This document shows, one piece after another, positions 1 through 6,966 of a DNA stretch of 64,000 nucleotides (position 1 is its first letter; each line of letters starts with the position of its first letter). This DNA is from Flavobacteriia bacterium (GTDB lineage: Bacteria > Bacteroidota > Bacteroidia > Flavobacteriales_D > Crocinitomicaceae). The translations under genes were made by a program, and so were the position numbers. The stretch lies in assembly GCA_947462925.1 (NCBI GenBank), contig CANHQP010000006.1, positions 19,125 through 83,124 on the forward strand, read 5' to 3'. The notes below the pieces were generated by a model. It saw only the letters and a list, made by a program, of their open reading frames with translations. It had not been told where the DNA came from and made no database searches.

Positions 1-294
1 AATAACGATGTGTTTATCGGTAATATCTGTGTTCAAGCCAATTAATTCGTCCACTCTTCCAGTAGTTTGCGTGCCTTTGTAAGAGCTAACTTTCACAAAA
101 GAAATTTCGCAAGGAATGGTGATTTTTTTGAAAATATCAGATGCGAACATAAAAGAGCCATTCAAAACCGCAATAAAGAGTACTTCTTTACCAGCATAAT
201 CTTGATTGATTTTTTGCGCAAGGTTGTTAATCTCTTCCTGAATTTTTTCAGGTGAAATGTAAGTCTCGAATGTTTTGTCCAGTATCTGAATCAC
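1..294 (-). CDS. hpt: Hypoxanthine phosphoribosyltransferase, 5' part (runs off the window)
   Basis: Partial gene: the first 98 codons read leftward and leave the window at base 1. The translation opens VIQILDKTFETYIS and continues through the purine phosphoribosyltransferase core, with LFIAVLNGSFMFASDI, VKVSSYKGTQTTGRV and DITDKHIVI. The last segment leads into the PRPP-binding loop (VEDIxDTG in the family), which lies outside. The enzyme salvages hypoxanthine or guanine with PRPP to form IMP or GMP in the cytoplasm. I chose the GTG at 292-294 because no in-frame ATG precedes the conserved N-terminus and family members start at this point. A TAnnTTTG box lies 18 nt upstream. Confidence 0.85.
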   Translation of the reverse strand, partial: MIQILDKTFETYISPEKIQEEINNLAQKINQDYAGKEVLFIAVLNGSFMFASDIFKKITIPCEISFVKVSSYKGTQTTGRVDELIGLNTDITDKHIVI

Positions 295-312
295 TATTTG
301 GCAATTTTACTG

Positions 313-320
313 CAAAATTA
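313..320 (-). promoter_or_regulatory. Predicted promoter -7 box for hpt
   Basis: On the minus strand this reads TAATTTTG, an exact match to the Bacteroidota -7 consensus TAnnTTTG, 18 nt before the GTG start of hpt. The assignment rests on the motif and position only. Confidence 0.5.
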
Positions 321-422
321 AGATTTTTGACCGAAAAATGGTCATTTTTAATGAAATCAAATCAAAAAAACACCTTTAATTTTACGATTTTGTTAAACTT
401 TTTTGAATAAATGAATGGATTC

Positions 423-665
423 TTACCTTTCCATGCCCTCTTGATCGTATTCACCTTTGAGTGAATAGAATCCAAAAATGGTGAAACCAATGCTGATTGG
501 GATGAAAATGAACAAAATAATTCCCCATTGAAGTGCAGTATTTGTTCTTGCGATACCTTCTGCTGCGGCACTTGTTTTTTCAAATGCTTGAATGAACATC
601 AGTACTACAGCTGTTGGAGCCAATAATATCCAAACGATGCCTAATAATTTTTTGATTGCGCTCAT
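423..665 (-). CDS. Small two-helix membrane protein (DUF6814-like), partner of the MFS transporter
   Basis: An 80-residue protein with two hydrophobic helices, about residues 7-25 (LLGIVWILLAPTAVVLMFI) and 47-68 (WGIILFIFIPISIGFTIFGF), and a charged C-terminal tail. It begins 30 nt after the MFS gene stop on the same strand, so the two are probably co-transcribed. Small proteins of this kind sit beside MHS-type MFS transporters in other Bacteroidota, and I believe they are classed as DUF6814, but I could not run the domain search. A role as an accessory subunit of the transporter is inferred from context. Confidence 0.7.
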   Translation of the reverse strand: MSAIKKLLGIVWILLAPTAVVLMFIQAFEKTSAAAEGIARTNTALQWGIILFIFIPISIGFTIFGFYSLKGEYDQEGMER

Positions 666-695
666 GTTTTTATATTTTAAAGTTTTACAATGAAA

Positions 696-2216
696 TTAAT
701 CTTCTTTTGTATGGCGTTTGTTACTCAAATAAACTGTTCCGATAATCAAGCACAAGGATGCCACGCCAATCGGATACCACAATCCTGAAAGTGGTGTAGA
801 ACCAGGGAAACTTGCAACCAATGTCGCGATAAATGGAACCAATCCACCGAAAACACCATTTCCAATGTGGTAGGGCAAAGACATCGAAGTGTAGCGAATT
901 TTGGTTGGGAACAATTCCACCAAGAAAGCCGCAATCGGACCGTAAACCATTGTCACCAAAAGGATTTGAAAGAAAACCAATGCTACGAACATCCAGAAAT
1001 TTCCTGATGATAATTCTTTATCGACTTGCGTTATTTCAGTTTTAGATTTTTTTCCATCAGCAGAAATTACTGTTTTTTGTAGTTCAATGAATTTAGCACC
1101 ATTTTTCAAAACCATGGGAGTTTTAACGGTCATCAAACTGTCTTTAGAATCTTTGACCAATTCCATTTTTGTTTCAGATTTACCAGTAGAAACCAATTCT
1201 GTTTTCTGTAACGTTTTGTAATCTGTACTGTCCAAGAAATGCTGGTAAATCGGTCTGTAAAAGATAATTCCCAGTGCCATTCCTGTCATCATGATCCATT
1301 TTCTTCCGACTTTATCACTCCACGAACCAAAAATTACAAAGAAAGGAGTTGCCATTGCAATCGCCCAAAGCAAAATGTAACGGGAATCATTGAAGCCAAG
1401 TTTACAAGTGTTTTCCAAGAAAGATTGTGCGTAGAATTGACCTGTGTACCAAATCACACCTTGTCCCATTGTTGCTCCAAACAAAGCCAACAAGACCATT
1501 TTGAAATTGGTTTTATTTCTGAAACTTTCTTTCAAAGGATTTTTAGAAACTTTTCCTTCTGTTTTCAATTTTGTAAACTGAGGAGATTCGTGCATTTTCA
1601 TTCTGATGTAGATCGAAACGACAACCAACAAGATTGAAATCAAGAATGGAATTCTCCAGCCCCAAGCACCAAATGCTTCAGAGCCGATTAAGTTTTGTGT
1701 CAACACGATTACACCCAAAGACAAGAAAAGTCCCAAAGTTGCAGTCGTTTGAATCCAACTTGTGAAATATCCTCTTCTTCCAATCGGCGCATGTTCTGCG
1801 ACATAAGTTGCAGCTCCACCATATTCACCACCAAGTGCTAAACCTTGAACCAATCTCAAAATCAACACTAAAATCGGCGCCAGATATCCAATGCTTTCAT
1901 ACGATGGAATCAAACCGATTAAAAAGGTTGAACCTCCCATTAAAACCAAGGTCAAAAGGAAAGTGTATTTTCTTCCAATTAAATCGCCCAATCTTCCAAA
2001 GACCAAAGCTCCAAATGGACGAACGATGAAACCTGCGGCAAAAATCGCCAAGGTATTTATCAAGGCAGAAGCGCCTGAATCTGATGGAAATAAATGTTTT
2101 CCAATGACTCCAGCCAAACTTCCAAAGATGTAAAAGTCATACCATTCAATCAAGGTCCCAAGAGACGATGCACCGATGACTTTGATGATGCTGTTTTTCT
2201 TTTCTACTGTATCCAT
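696..2216 (-). CDS. MFS transporter, metabolite:H+ symporter (MHS) type
   Basis: A 506-residue inner-membrane transporter. The N-terminus (SSLGTLIEWYDFYIFG) and the loop-2 motif GRLGDLIGRKYTF are typical of the ProP/KgtP/ShiA branch of the major facilitator superfamily, and RRGYFTSWIQ follows helix 4. It is longer than the usual 430-450 residues because a polar stretch of about 80 residues (roughly 315-400, rich in Lys, Glu and Thr) interrupts the C-terminal half between two membrane segments. It is divergent from acetyl-CoA synthetase across a 376-bp region, so uptake of acetate or another short organic acid is plausible. The substrate is inferred from the neighbour, not from binding residues. 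Confidence 0.85.
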   Translation of the reverse strand: MDTVEKKNSIIKVIGASSLGTLIEWYDFYIFGSLAGVIGKHLFPSDSGASALINTLAIFAAGFIVRPFGALVFGRLGDLIGRKYTFLLTLVLMGGSTFLIGLIPSYESIGYLAPILVLILRLVQGLALGGEYGGAATYVAEHAPIGRRGYFTSWIQTTATLGLFLSLGVIVLTQNLIGSEAFGAWGWRIPFLISILLVVVSIYIRMKMHESPQFTKLKTEGKVSKNPLKESFRNKTNFKMVLLALFGATMGQGVIWYTGQFYAQSFLENTCKLGFNDSRYILLWAIAMATPFFVIFGSWSDKVGRKWIMMTGMALGIIFYRPIYQHFLDSTDYKTLQKTELVSTGKSETKMELVKDSKDSLMTVKTPMVLKNGAKFIELQKTVISADGKKSKTEITQVDKELSSGNFWMFVALVFFQILLVTMVYGPIAAFLVELFPTKIRYTSMSLPYHIGNGVFGGLVPFIATLVASFPGSTPLSGLWYPIGVASLCLIIGTVYLSNKRHTKED

Positions 2217-2592
2217 AAATATAAATATAAATTTATAGCAATTATTGTTTTTCGTTTAACAATACAATCTAATCTTTTGAAACTTTTCACATTTTGAAAT
2301 TATACAGCTGTTTTCCTTTAAAAATGCCACTTTTAATCATTACCTTGTGCTGTTATTTCGTACATTTTATGCCTTTCAAATGTTTTGAAAAAGTTTTAAA
2401 ATTTTTAGAAAAATGCAAACATTTAAGAACAAGTATATTAAATTTAGATCACTATGCTAATTTAGTAAGATAATTTGAGTTTTCACTTTTTTTTAATCTG
2501 CTAAATTCGCCTGAAAGAACCAATGTTATTGGTTCACGGATGGACAAACGCTCACAGAAAAGAATTATATATTATCAATCAATTCAAAAATC
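2217..2592. promoter_or_regulatory. Divergent intergenic region between the MFS gene and acs, with a perfect dyad
   Basis: This 376-bp AT-rich region must hold promoters for both divergent genes. On the acs side a near-consensus -7 box, TAAATTCG, lies at 2502-2509. Just downstream, 2517-2535 is a perfect inverted repeat, GAACCAAT-GTT-ATTGGTTC. It would overlap the predicted transcription start or lie at the extreme 5' end of the acs mRNA, as expected for an operator or a 5' hairpin. I see no exact TAnnTTTG for the leftward gene. Confidence 0.5.
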
Positions 2593-4509
2593 ATGAAAAA
2601 GTATCCTTATCAAATCACTTCTTTAGAAGAATACAAGGAAGCTTACGAAAAAAGCATCCAACAGCCAGAAGCATTTTGGGGAGACATCGCTGAAAATTTT
2701 ACTTGGAAAAAGAAATGGGACGATGTATTAAGTTGGAATTTTCAAGAACCGAAAGTAGAATGGTTCAAAGGAGCCTCGTTAAATATTACTGAAAACTGCT
2801 TAGACAGACACATTGAATCTATTGGAGATCGTCCTGCGATCATTTGGGAGCCTAACGACCCGGAAGAGCATCACCGCGTTTTGACTTACAAAGATTTGCA
2901 CAAAAAAGTTTGTCAATTTGCGCATGTGTTGGAAAATAATGGCGTCAAAAAAGGCGATCCAGTTTGCATTTACATGGGAATGATTCCTGAATTAGCGATT
3001 GCAGTATTGGCTTGCGCTAGAATTGGTGCGATTCATTCTGTTATTTTTGGTGGATTTTCAGCACAAAGTATTGCAGATAGATTATTGGATGCGAAAGCAG
3101 AATTTATTGTTACTTGCGACGGGGCATTCAGAGGTCAAAAAGACATTCCATTGAAAAGTGTGATTGATGATGCGTTGATTGCTTGTCCATTTGTGAAAAG
3201 AGTCATTGTTTGCACCAGAACAAGAATTCCTGTGAGTATGATCAAAGGAAGAGACGTTTGGTGGGAAGAAGAAATCAAAAAAGTGGAAACGTTGGGCTTG
3301 AAATATTTCGATGCAGAACCGATGGACGCTGAAGATCCTTTGTTTATATTATACACTTCAGGTTCGACAGGAAAACCAAAAGGCGTAGTGCATTCAACAG
3401 CTGGTTATATGGTGAATACCAATTATTCGTTTGTCAATGCGTTTCAATACAATCCCGGCGACATTTTCTTTTGTACGGCTGATATTGGATGGATTACAGG
3501 ACACAGTTACATTTTGTACGGACCATTGAGCGCTGGAGCAACAACGGTGATTTTTGAAGGAATTCCAACTTGGCCAGACGCTGGTCGTTTTTGGGACATC
3601 GTTGATAAATACAAGGTAAACACACTCTACACAGCGCCAACTGCGATTCGCAGCTTGATGGGATTTGGATTAGAACCTTTGAAAGGGAAAGATTTATCAT
3701 CTTTGAAAGTCTTGGGAAGTGTGGGCGAACCAATAAATGAAGAAGCTTGGCATTGGTATGATGAACACATCGGAAAAGGAAAATGTCCGATTGTCGATAC
3801 TTGGTGGCAAACAGAGACGGGTTCAATCATGATTACCAATTTTGCCGGTGTAACTCCAGCCATTCCTGGAACTGCAACTTTACCAATGCCTGGAGTTTTG
3901 CCATGCTTGGTAGATGAAAATGGAAAAGAAATTGAAGGAAATAGTGTTTCTGGTAATTTATGTATCAAACAAACTTGGCCGTCAATTATTAGAACGACTT
4001 ATAACGATCACGAAAGATGCAAACAAACGTATTTTTCCACTTATGAAAACATGTATTTTACTGGTGACGGTGCCATGCGTGATGACAAAGGGAATTACAA
4101 AATTACGGGCCGAGTAGATGATGTGTTGAATGTCAGCGGACATCGAATTGGAACTGCGGAATTGGAAAATGCCATGAATATGCACGCAGGAGTGATTGAA
4201 AGTGCGATTGTTGGATATCCGCATGATTTGAAAGGACAAGGAATTTATGCGTTCTTGATTTATGAAGGAAATTTGGAAGATCCAGATTTGATTCGTCAGG
4301 ATATTATTCAAACTGTTTCAAGAATCATCGGACCAATTGCAAAACCAGACAAAATTCAATTTGTGACAGGTTTGCCAAAAACCAGAAGTGGTAAAATCAT
4401 GCGTAGAATTTTGAGAAAAATTGCGGAGAATGACTTTGCCAATGTGGGAGATACCTCAACTTTATTGGATCCTGCTGTAGTGGAAGAAATTATCGCTGGG
4501 AAAATTTAG
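2593..4509 (+). CDS. acs: Acetyl-CoA synthetase (AMP-forming)
   Basis: A 638-residue enzyme that converts acetate, ATP and CoA to acetyl-CoA, AMP and PPi; this is the usual family length. The N-terminal ACAS segment (FWGDIAENFTWKKKWDDVL) is followed by the AMP-binding core, with the P-loop YTSGSTGKPKG near residue 253, DTWWQTETG near 400 and YFTGDGA near 495. The C-terminal PKTRSGKIMRR near 595-605 carries the catalytic lysine that is acetylated in homologues. The start gives an N-terminus that aligns with the family. A terminator follows at 4539, and the divergent MFS gene may supply a substrate. Related propionyl- or butyryl-CoA synthetases are less likely at this length and motif set. Confidence 0.95.
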   Translation: MKKYPYQITSLEEYKEAYEKSIQQPEAFWGDIAENFTWKKKWDDVLSWNFQEPKVEWFKGASLNITENCLDRHIESIGDRPAIIWEPNDPEEHHRVLTYKDLHKKVCQFAHVLENNGVKKGDPVCIYMGMIPELAIAVLACARIGAIHSVIFGGFSAQSIADRLLDAKAEFIVTCDGAFRGQKDIPLKSVIDDALIACPFVKRVIVCTRTRIPVSMIKGRDVWWEEEIKKVETLGLKYFDAEPMDAEDPLFILYTSGSTGKPKGVVHSTAGYMVNTNYSFVNAFQYNPGDIFFCTADIGWITGHSYILYGPLSAGATTVIFEGIPTWPDAGRFWDIVDKYKVNTLYTAPTAIRSLMGFGLEPLKGKDLSSLKVLGSVGEPINEEAWHWYDEHIGKGKCPIVDTWWQTETGSIMITNFAGVTPAIPGTATLPMPGVLPCLVDENGKEIEGNSVSGNLCIKQTWPSIIRTTYNDHERCKQTYFSTYENMYFTGDGAMRDDKGNYKITGRVDDVLNVSGHRIGTAELENAMNMHAGVIESAIVGYPHDLKGQGIYAFLIYEGNLEDPDLIRQDIIQTVSRIIGPIAKPDKIQFVTGLPKTRSGKIMRRILRKIAENDFANVGDTSTLLDPAVVEEIIAGKI

Positions 4510-4538
4510 AAATCAAATTCTTTATTAATCAAAGTTTT

Positions 4539-4570
4539 AAATGCAGGTGATTTTTCATCTGCATTTTTTG
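4539..4570 (+). terminator. Rho-independent terminator after acs
   Basis: A 12-bp stem (AAATGCAGGTGA paired with TCATCTGCATTT, one G-T wobble) closes a TTTT loop and runs into a T-rich tail about 30 nt after the acs stop. Confidence 0.75.
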
Positions 4571-4678
4571 TGTCTTGGTCGATTTTATTGTTTTTTTTCA
4601 TCCAATTATTGTTTTTTTCAAGAAGTTGAAAATAGCATTGGTAACTGTTTGTTGTTTAAAATGTTATCATTATTCTTG

Positions 4679-4697
4679 ATTTTTGTGTAACAAAAAT
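4679..4697. promoter_or_regulatory. Operator-like palindrome upstream of Crp/Fnr gene 1 (distal)
   Basis: A perfect 19-bp dyad, ATTTTTGT-GTA-ACAAAAAT, preceded by TTCTTG. The core TTGTGTAACAA recurs at 4761-4771, and a related dyad precedes the paralogous regulator at 27863. It is probably a binding site for one of these Crp/Fnr-type proteins; that is inference. Confidence 0.5.
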
Positions 4698-4760
4698 GGC
4701 AGAAGACCATATTTTTAAATAACTAATAATTAACCATTTATTTTTTAATTATTTTCTTGA

Positions 4761-4771
4761 TTGTGTAACAA
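4761..4771. promoter_or_regulatory. Operator-like palindrome upstream of Crp/Fnr gene 1 (proximal)
   Basis: A perfect 11-bp dyad, TTGT-GTA-ACAA, embedded in TTCTTGATTGTGTAACAAAA, which nearly repeats the context of the site at 4679. Its centre is about 47 bp upstream of the transcription start predicted from the -7 box at 4801, a position suited to activation or autoregulation. Confidence 0.5.
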
Positions 4772-4800
4772 AAGTTGCTAAATAAATTAATAATATAGTT

Positions 4801-4808
4801 TATATTTG
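4801..4808 (+). promoter_or_regulatory. Predicted promoter -7 box for Crp/Fnr gene 1
   Basis: TATATTTG matches TAnnTTTG exactly. It implies a 5' leader of about 90 nt before the ATG at 4906, longer than for most genes here. Confidence 0.55.
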
Positions 4809-4905
4809 TTAGAATAATAACAAGTAAAGTACAACGCTACTATATTAACTGATGGACTTCTTAAAAGAGAAAATTCGTTACGGTGGTGAAAAATTTTGAT
4901 TCAAC

Positions 4906-5541
4906 ATGGAACTTCAAAATATTCAAGAGTTCAAAGCAGCACCCTCAATAATCGATAAATTATTGGCAACGGGCTTAGAAAAATCTTTTTCCAATGGAGA
5001 AATTATTATCAATGAAAATGCAATAGTTAATTCTGTTCCAATTGTTAAAAGTGGTTGTATTAAAGTAATGAGAACTGATGAAGAGGGGAAAGAAATTTTA
5101 CTCTATTATATCAAACCCGGTGATTGTTGCATCATGGGTTTTTTAGGAAGTTTGAATGACCAAATAAGTAGAATCAAAGCAACTGCGGAAGGTGACACTG
5201 ATGTTTTATTTGTTCCTGTAACAACTGTGGCAATTTTAAATCGTGAGCATCCAGAATGGTTAGATTATATTTTTAGAGTTTATTATAAGTGTTACGATAA
5301 TCTACTTGAAGTTGTCAATGCGATTGCTTTCAAAAAAATGGATGAAAGAATTTTAGCCTCAGTTCGTCAAAAGGTTGAAATGGCTCAAAATGACACGATT
5401 TTTATTACGCATGAACAACTGGCAGTTGAACTTGGTACTGCAAGAGTTGTTGTTTCAAGACTACTCAAACAAATGGAAGATGACGGTTTCGTGCAGTTAG
5501 GTAGAAATAAAATTAGGTTATTGGAGAAAGGAGTGATCTAA
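4906..5541 (+). CDS. Crp/Fnr-family transcriptional regulator (paralogue 1)
   Basis: A 211-residue cytoplasmic regulator with an N-terminal cyclic-nucleotide-binding-type beta-roll (about 15-125), a dimer helix (about 125-150) and a C-terminal Crp-type winged helix-turn-helix (FITHEQLAVELGTARVVVSRLLKQMEDDGFV, about 160-195; recognition helix ARVVVSRLL). The phosphate-binding cassette of true CRP (GE..L....R.A) is absent, the equivalent stretch reading CIMGFLGSLNDQISRIKA, so cAMP binding is doubtful. Cysteines lie at 51, 74 and 75. It is a close paralogue of the regulator at 27218-27838, aligning without gaps over the first 80 residues at about 55% identity, with Cys75 conserved. Two TTGTGTAACAA dyads upstream suggest autoregulation. 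Possible targets include yceI and acs. Confidence 0.85.
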   Translation: MELQNIQEFKAAPSIIDKLLATGLEKSFSNGEIIINENAIVNSVPIVKSGCIKVMRTDEEGKEILLYYIKPGDCCIMGFLGSLNDQISRIKATAEGDTDVLFVPVTTVAILNREHPEWLDYIFRVYYKCYDNLLEVVNAIAFKKMDERILASVRQKVEMAQNDTIFITHEQLAVELGTARVVVSRLLKQMEDDGFVQLGRNKIRLLEKGVI

Positions 5542-5615
5542 GATCACCAAAACTCTAAAAGTAAAAAACACAATAAAAAAGATAAAAAATACTTTCCATG
5601 GTAAATAAATGACAT

Positions 5616-5623
5616 TACTTTTG
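5616..5623 (+). promoter_or_regulatory. Predicted promoter -7 box for the YceI gene
   Basis: TACTTTTG matches TAnnTTTG exactly, giving a leader of roughly 50 nt before the ATG at 5679. The gene therefore probably has its own promoter rather than depending on the regulator upstream. Confidence 0.55.
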
Positions 5624-5678
5624 TACCATCAAATAAAATTGAGCACAAATAAAAATTTATACATTAAAATTAAAAGTT

Positions 5679-6215
5679 ATGTCAACAAAAACTATTTGGA
5701 AATTAGATCCTTCTCACTCAGAAGTACAATTTAAAGTGAAGCACTTGGTTATTTCAACTGTAACAGGTCAATTTACTGATTTCACAGGAGAAATTCACAC
5801 AGAAGGAAATGAAATTGCTGGAGCAAATGCGATTTTTGAAGCGAAAGTGGATAGTATTTCTACCAACAATGCAGACAGAGATGGTCACTTAAAATCAGCA
5901 GATTTCTTTGATGCAGCAAGTCATCCAACAATCAATTTTTCTGCAACTTCTTTTGAAAAAGTAAGTGGAGATGAATTTGAAATCACAGGAGATTTGACTT
6001 TGAGAGGTATCACAAAATCAATCAAATTGAAATCAGAATTGGGTGGAATGGCAACAGATCCATACGGACAAGAGAAAGTAGGTTTTGAAATTACTGGTAA
6101 AATCAGCCGCAAAGAATTTGGTTTGACTTGGAGCGCAGTAACTGAAGCTGGTGGCGTTGTAGTTGGTGATGAAATCAAATTGTTGTTGAACTTACAATTT
6201 GTAAAACAAGCATAA
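5679..6215 (+). CDS. YceI-family lipid-binding-like protein
   Basis: A 178-residue single-domain YceI protein: WKLDPSHSEVQFKVKHLVISTVTGQFTDFTGEI at the start, NADRDGHLKSADFFDAASHPTINF in the middle and GRKEFGLTW-like SRKEFGLTWSAVTEAGGVVVGDEIKL near the end. The family forms a lipocalin-like barrel that binds polyisoprenoids or similar amphiphiles. There is no signal peptide, so this copy is predicted cytoplasmic, unlike the periplasmic E. coli YceI. It lies 137 nt after the Crp/Fnr gene and ends at a clear terminator. The physiological ligand is unknown. Confidence 0.9.
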   Translation: MSTKTIWKLDPSHSEVQFKVKHLVISTVTGQFTDFTGEIHTEGNEIAGANAIFEAKVDSISTNNADRDGHLKSADFFDAASHPTINFSATSFEKVSGDEFEITGDLTLRGITKSIKLKSELGGMATDPYGQEKVGFEITGKISRKEFGLTWSAVTEAGGVVVGDEIKLLLNLQFVKQA

Positions 6216-6255
6216 TTCAATCTTAGCAGATTAAAAATAAATAAAACAAAAATTC

Positions 6256-6287
6256 AATCCCGTTAGTTTTCTAGCGGGATTTTTTTG
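6256..6287 (+). terminator. Rho-independent terminator after the YceI gene
   Basis: AATCCCGTTA pairs with TAGCGGGATT (one G-T wobble) around a short loop and is followed directly by a run of T. Confidence 0.85.
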
Positions 6288-6328
6288 TGAATTATAATTT
6301 GTTGGATTCTAATCTCAAACTGAATGCT

Positions 6329-6336
6329 TACTTTTG
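6329..6336 (+). promoter_or_regulatory. Predicted promoter -7 box 4 nt before queE
   Basis: TACTTTTG matches TAnnTTTG and ends only 4 nt before the ATG at 6341. If it is used, the queE mRNA is essentially leaderless. It would drive queE, the PorE-like gene and the ubiA-type gene. Confidence 0.5.
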
Positions 6337-6340
6337 ATTT

Positions 6341-6964
6341 ATGAACGTAAAAAACATCGATTCAAAAGTTGCTTTGCCTGTCATGGAACGATTTTACACC
6401 ATCCAAGGTGAAGGTCGTTATTCAGGAAGAGCGGCTTATTTTATTCGTTTAGCAGGCTGTGATGTCGGTTGTGTTTGGTGTGATGTGAAAGAAAGTTGGG
6501 ATGCTGAAATTCACCCGCTTTTGACAATCGATGAAATTATCGATGAAATAAAACTCACTCCAACCGAATTTGTAGTCATCACAGGAGGCGAACCTGCCAT
6601 GTATGATTTGACCACCTTGGTTGAAAAATTGCACGAAAATAAGTGGGAAGTTGCCATCGAAACATCTGGCTGTTATCCGCTCAATGGCGCAATCGATTGG
6701 TATTGTTTTTCACCCAAAAAGTTCAAAGCACCTTGCGACGAAGCTTATCAAAAAGCTGCAGAATTGAAAGTCGTAATTTTTCACAAGTCTGATTTTGAAT
6801 GGGCTGAAAAACACGCATCACTTGTAAATTCAAATTGTTTGTTATACCTTCAACCCGAATGGTCAAAACAGGAACAATTATTGCCACTCATCATCGAGTA
6901 TGTGAAAAGCAATCCAAAATGGAAAGTTTCTTTACAAACACATAAATTCATGAATATTCCTTGA
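6341..6964 (+). CDS. queE: 7-carboxy-7-deazaguanine synthase (radical SAM)
   Basis: A 207-residue radical SAM enzyme of the queuosine (preQ0) pathway; it rearranges 6-carboxytetrahydropterin to 7-carboxy-7-deazaguanine. The N-terminal MERFYTIQGEGRYSGRAAYFIRLAGC is diagnostic for QueE. The iron-sulfur/SAM motif CDVGCVWC (Cx3Cx2C, about residues 40-47) is intact, and VVITGGEPAMYDL contains the GGE motif. A second in-frame ATG at residue 15 (MERFYT) could also serve as start, but the promoter box only 4 nt upstream of 6341 supports the first. The stop falls just before the start of the next gene, so the two are probably co-transcribed. Confidence 0.92.
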   Translation: MNVKNIDSKVALPVMERFYTIQGEGRYSGRAAYFIRLAGCDVGCVWCDVKESWDAEIHPLLTIDEIIDEIKLTPTEFVVITGGEPAMYDLTTLVEKLHENKWEVAIETSGCYPLNGAIDWYCFSPKKFKAPCDEAYQKAAELKVVIFHKSDFEWAEKHASLVNSNCLLYLQPEWSKQEQLLPLIIEYVKSNPKWKVSLQTHKFMNIP

Positions 6965-6966
6965 AA

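Noticed and set aside
67..255. A 62-codon plus-strand frame at the left edge
   Set aside because: It is antisense to hpt, whose minus-strand translation has clear phosphoribosyltransferase motifs.
4906..5541. Direct link between the adenylate cyclase fusion and the Crp/Fnr regulators as cAMP receptors
   Set aside because: Both regulators lack the cAMP phosphate-binding cassette, so the link is not supported by sequence.
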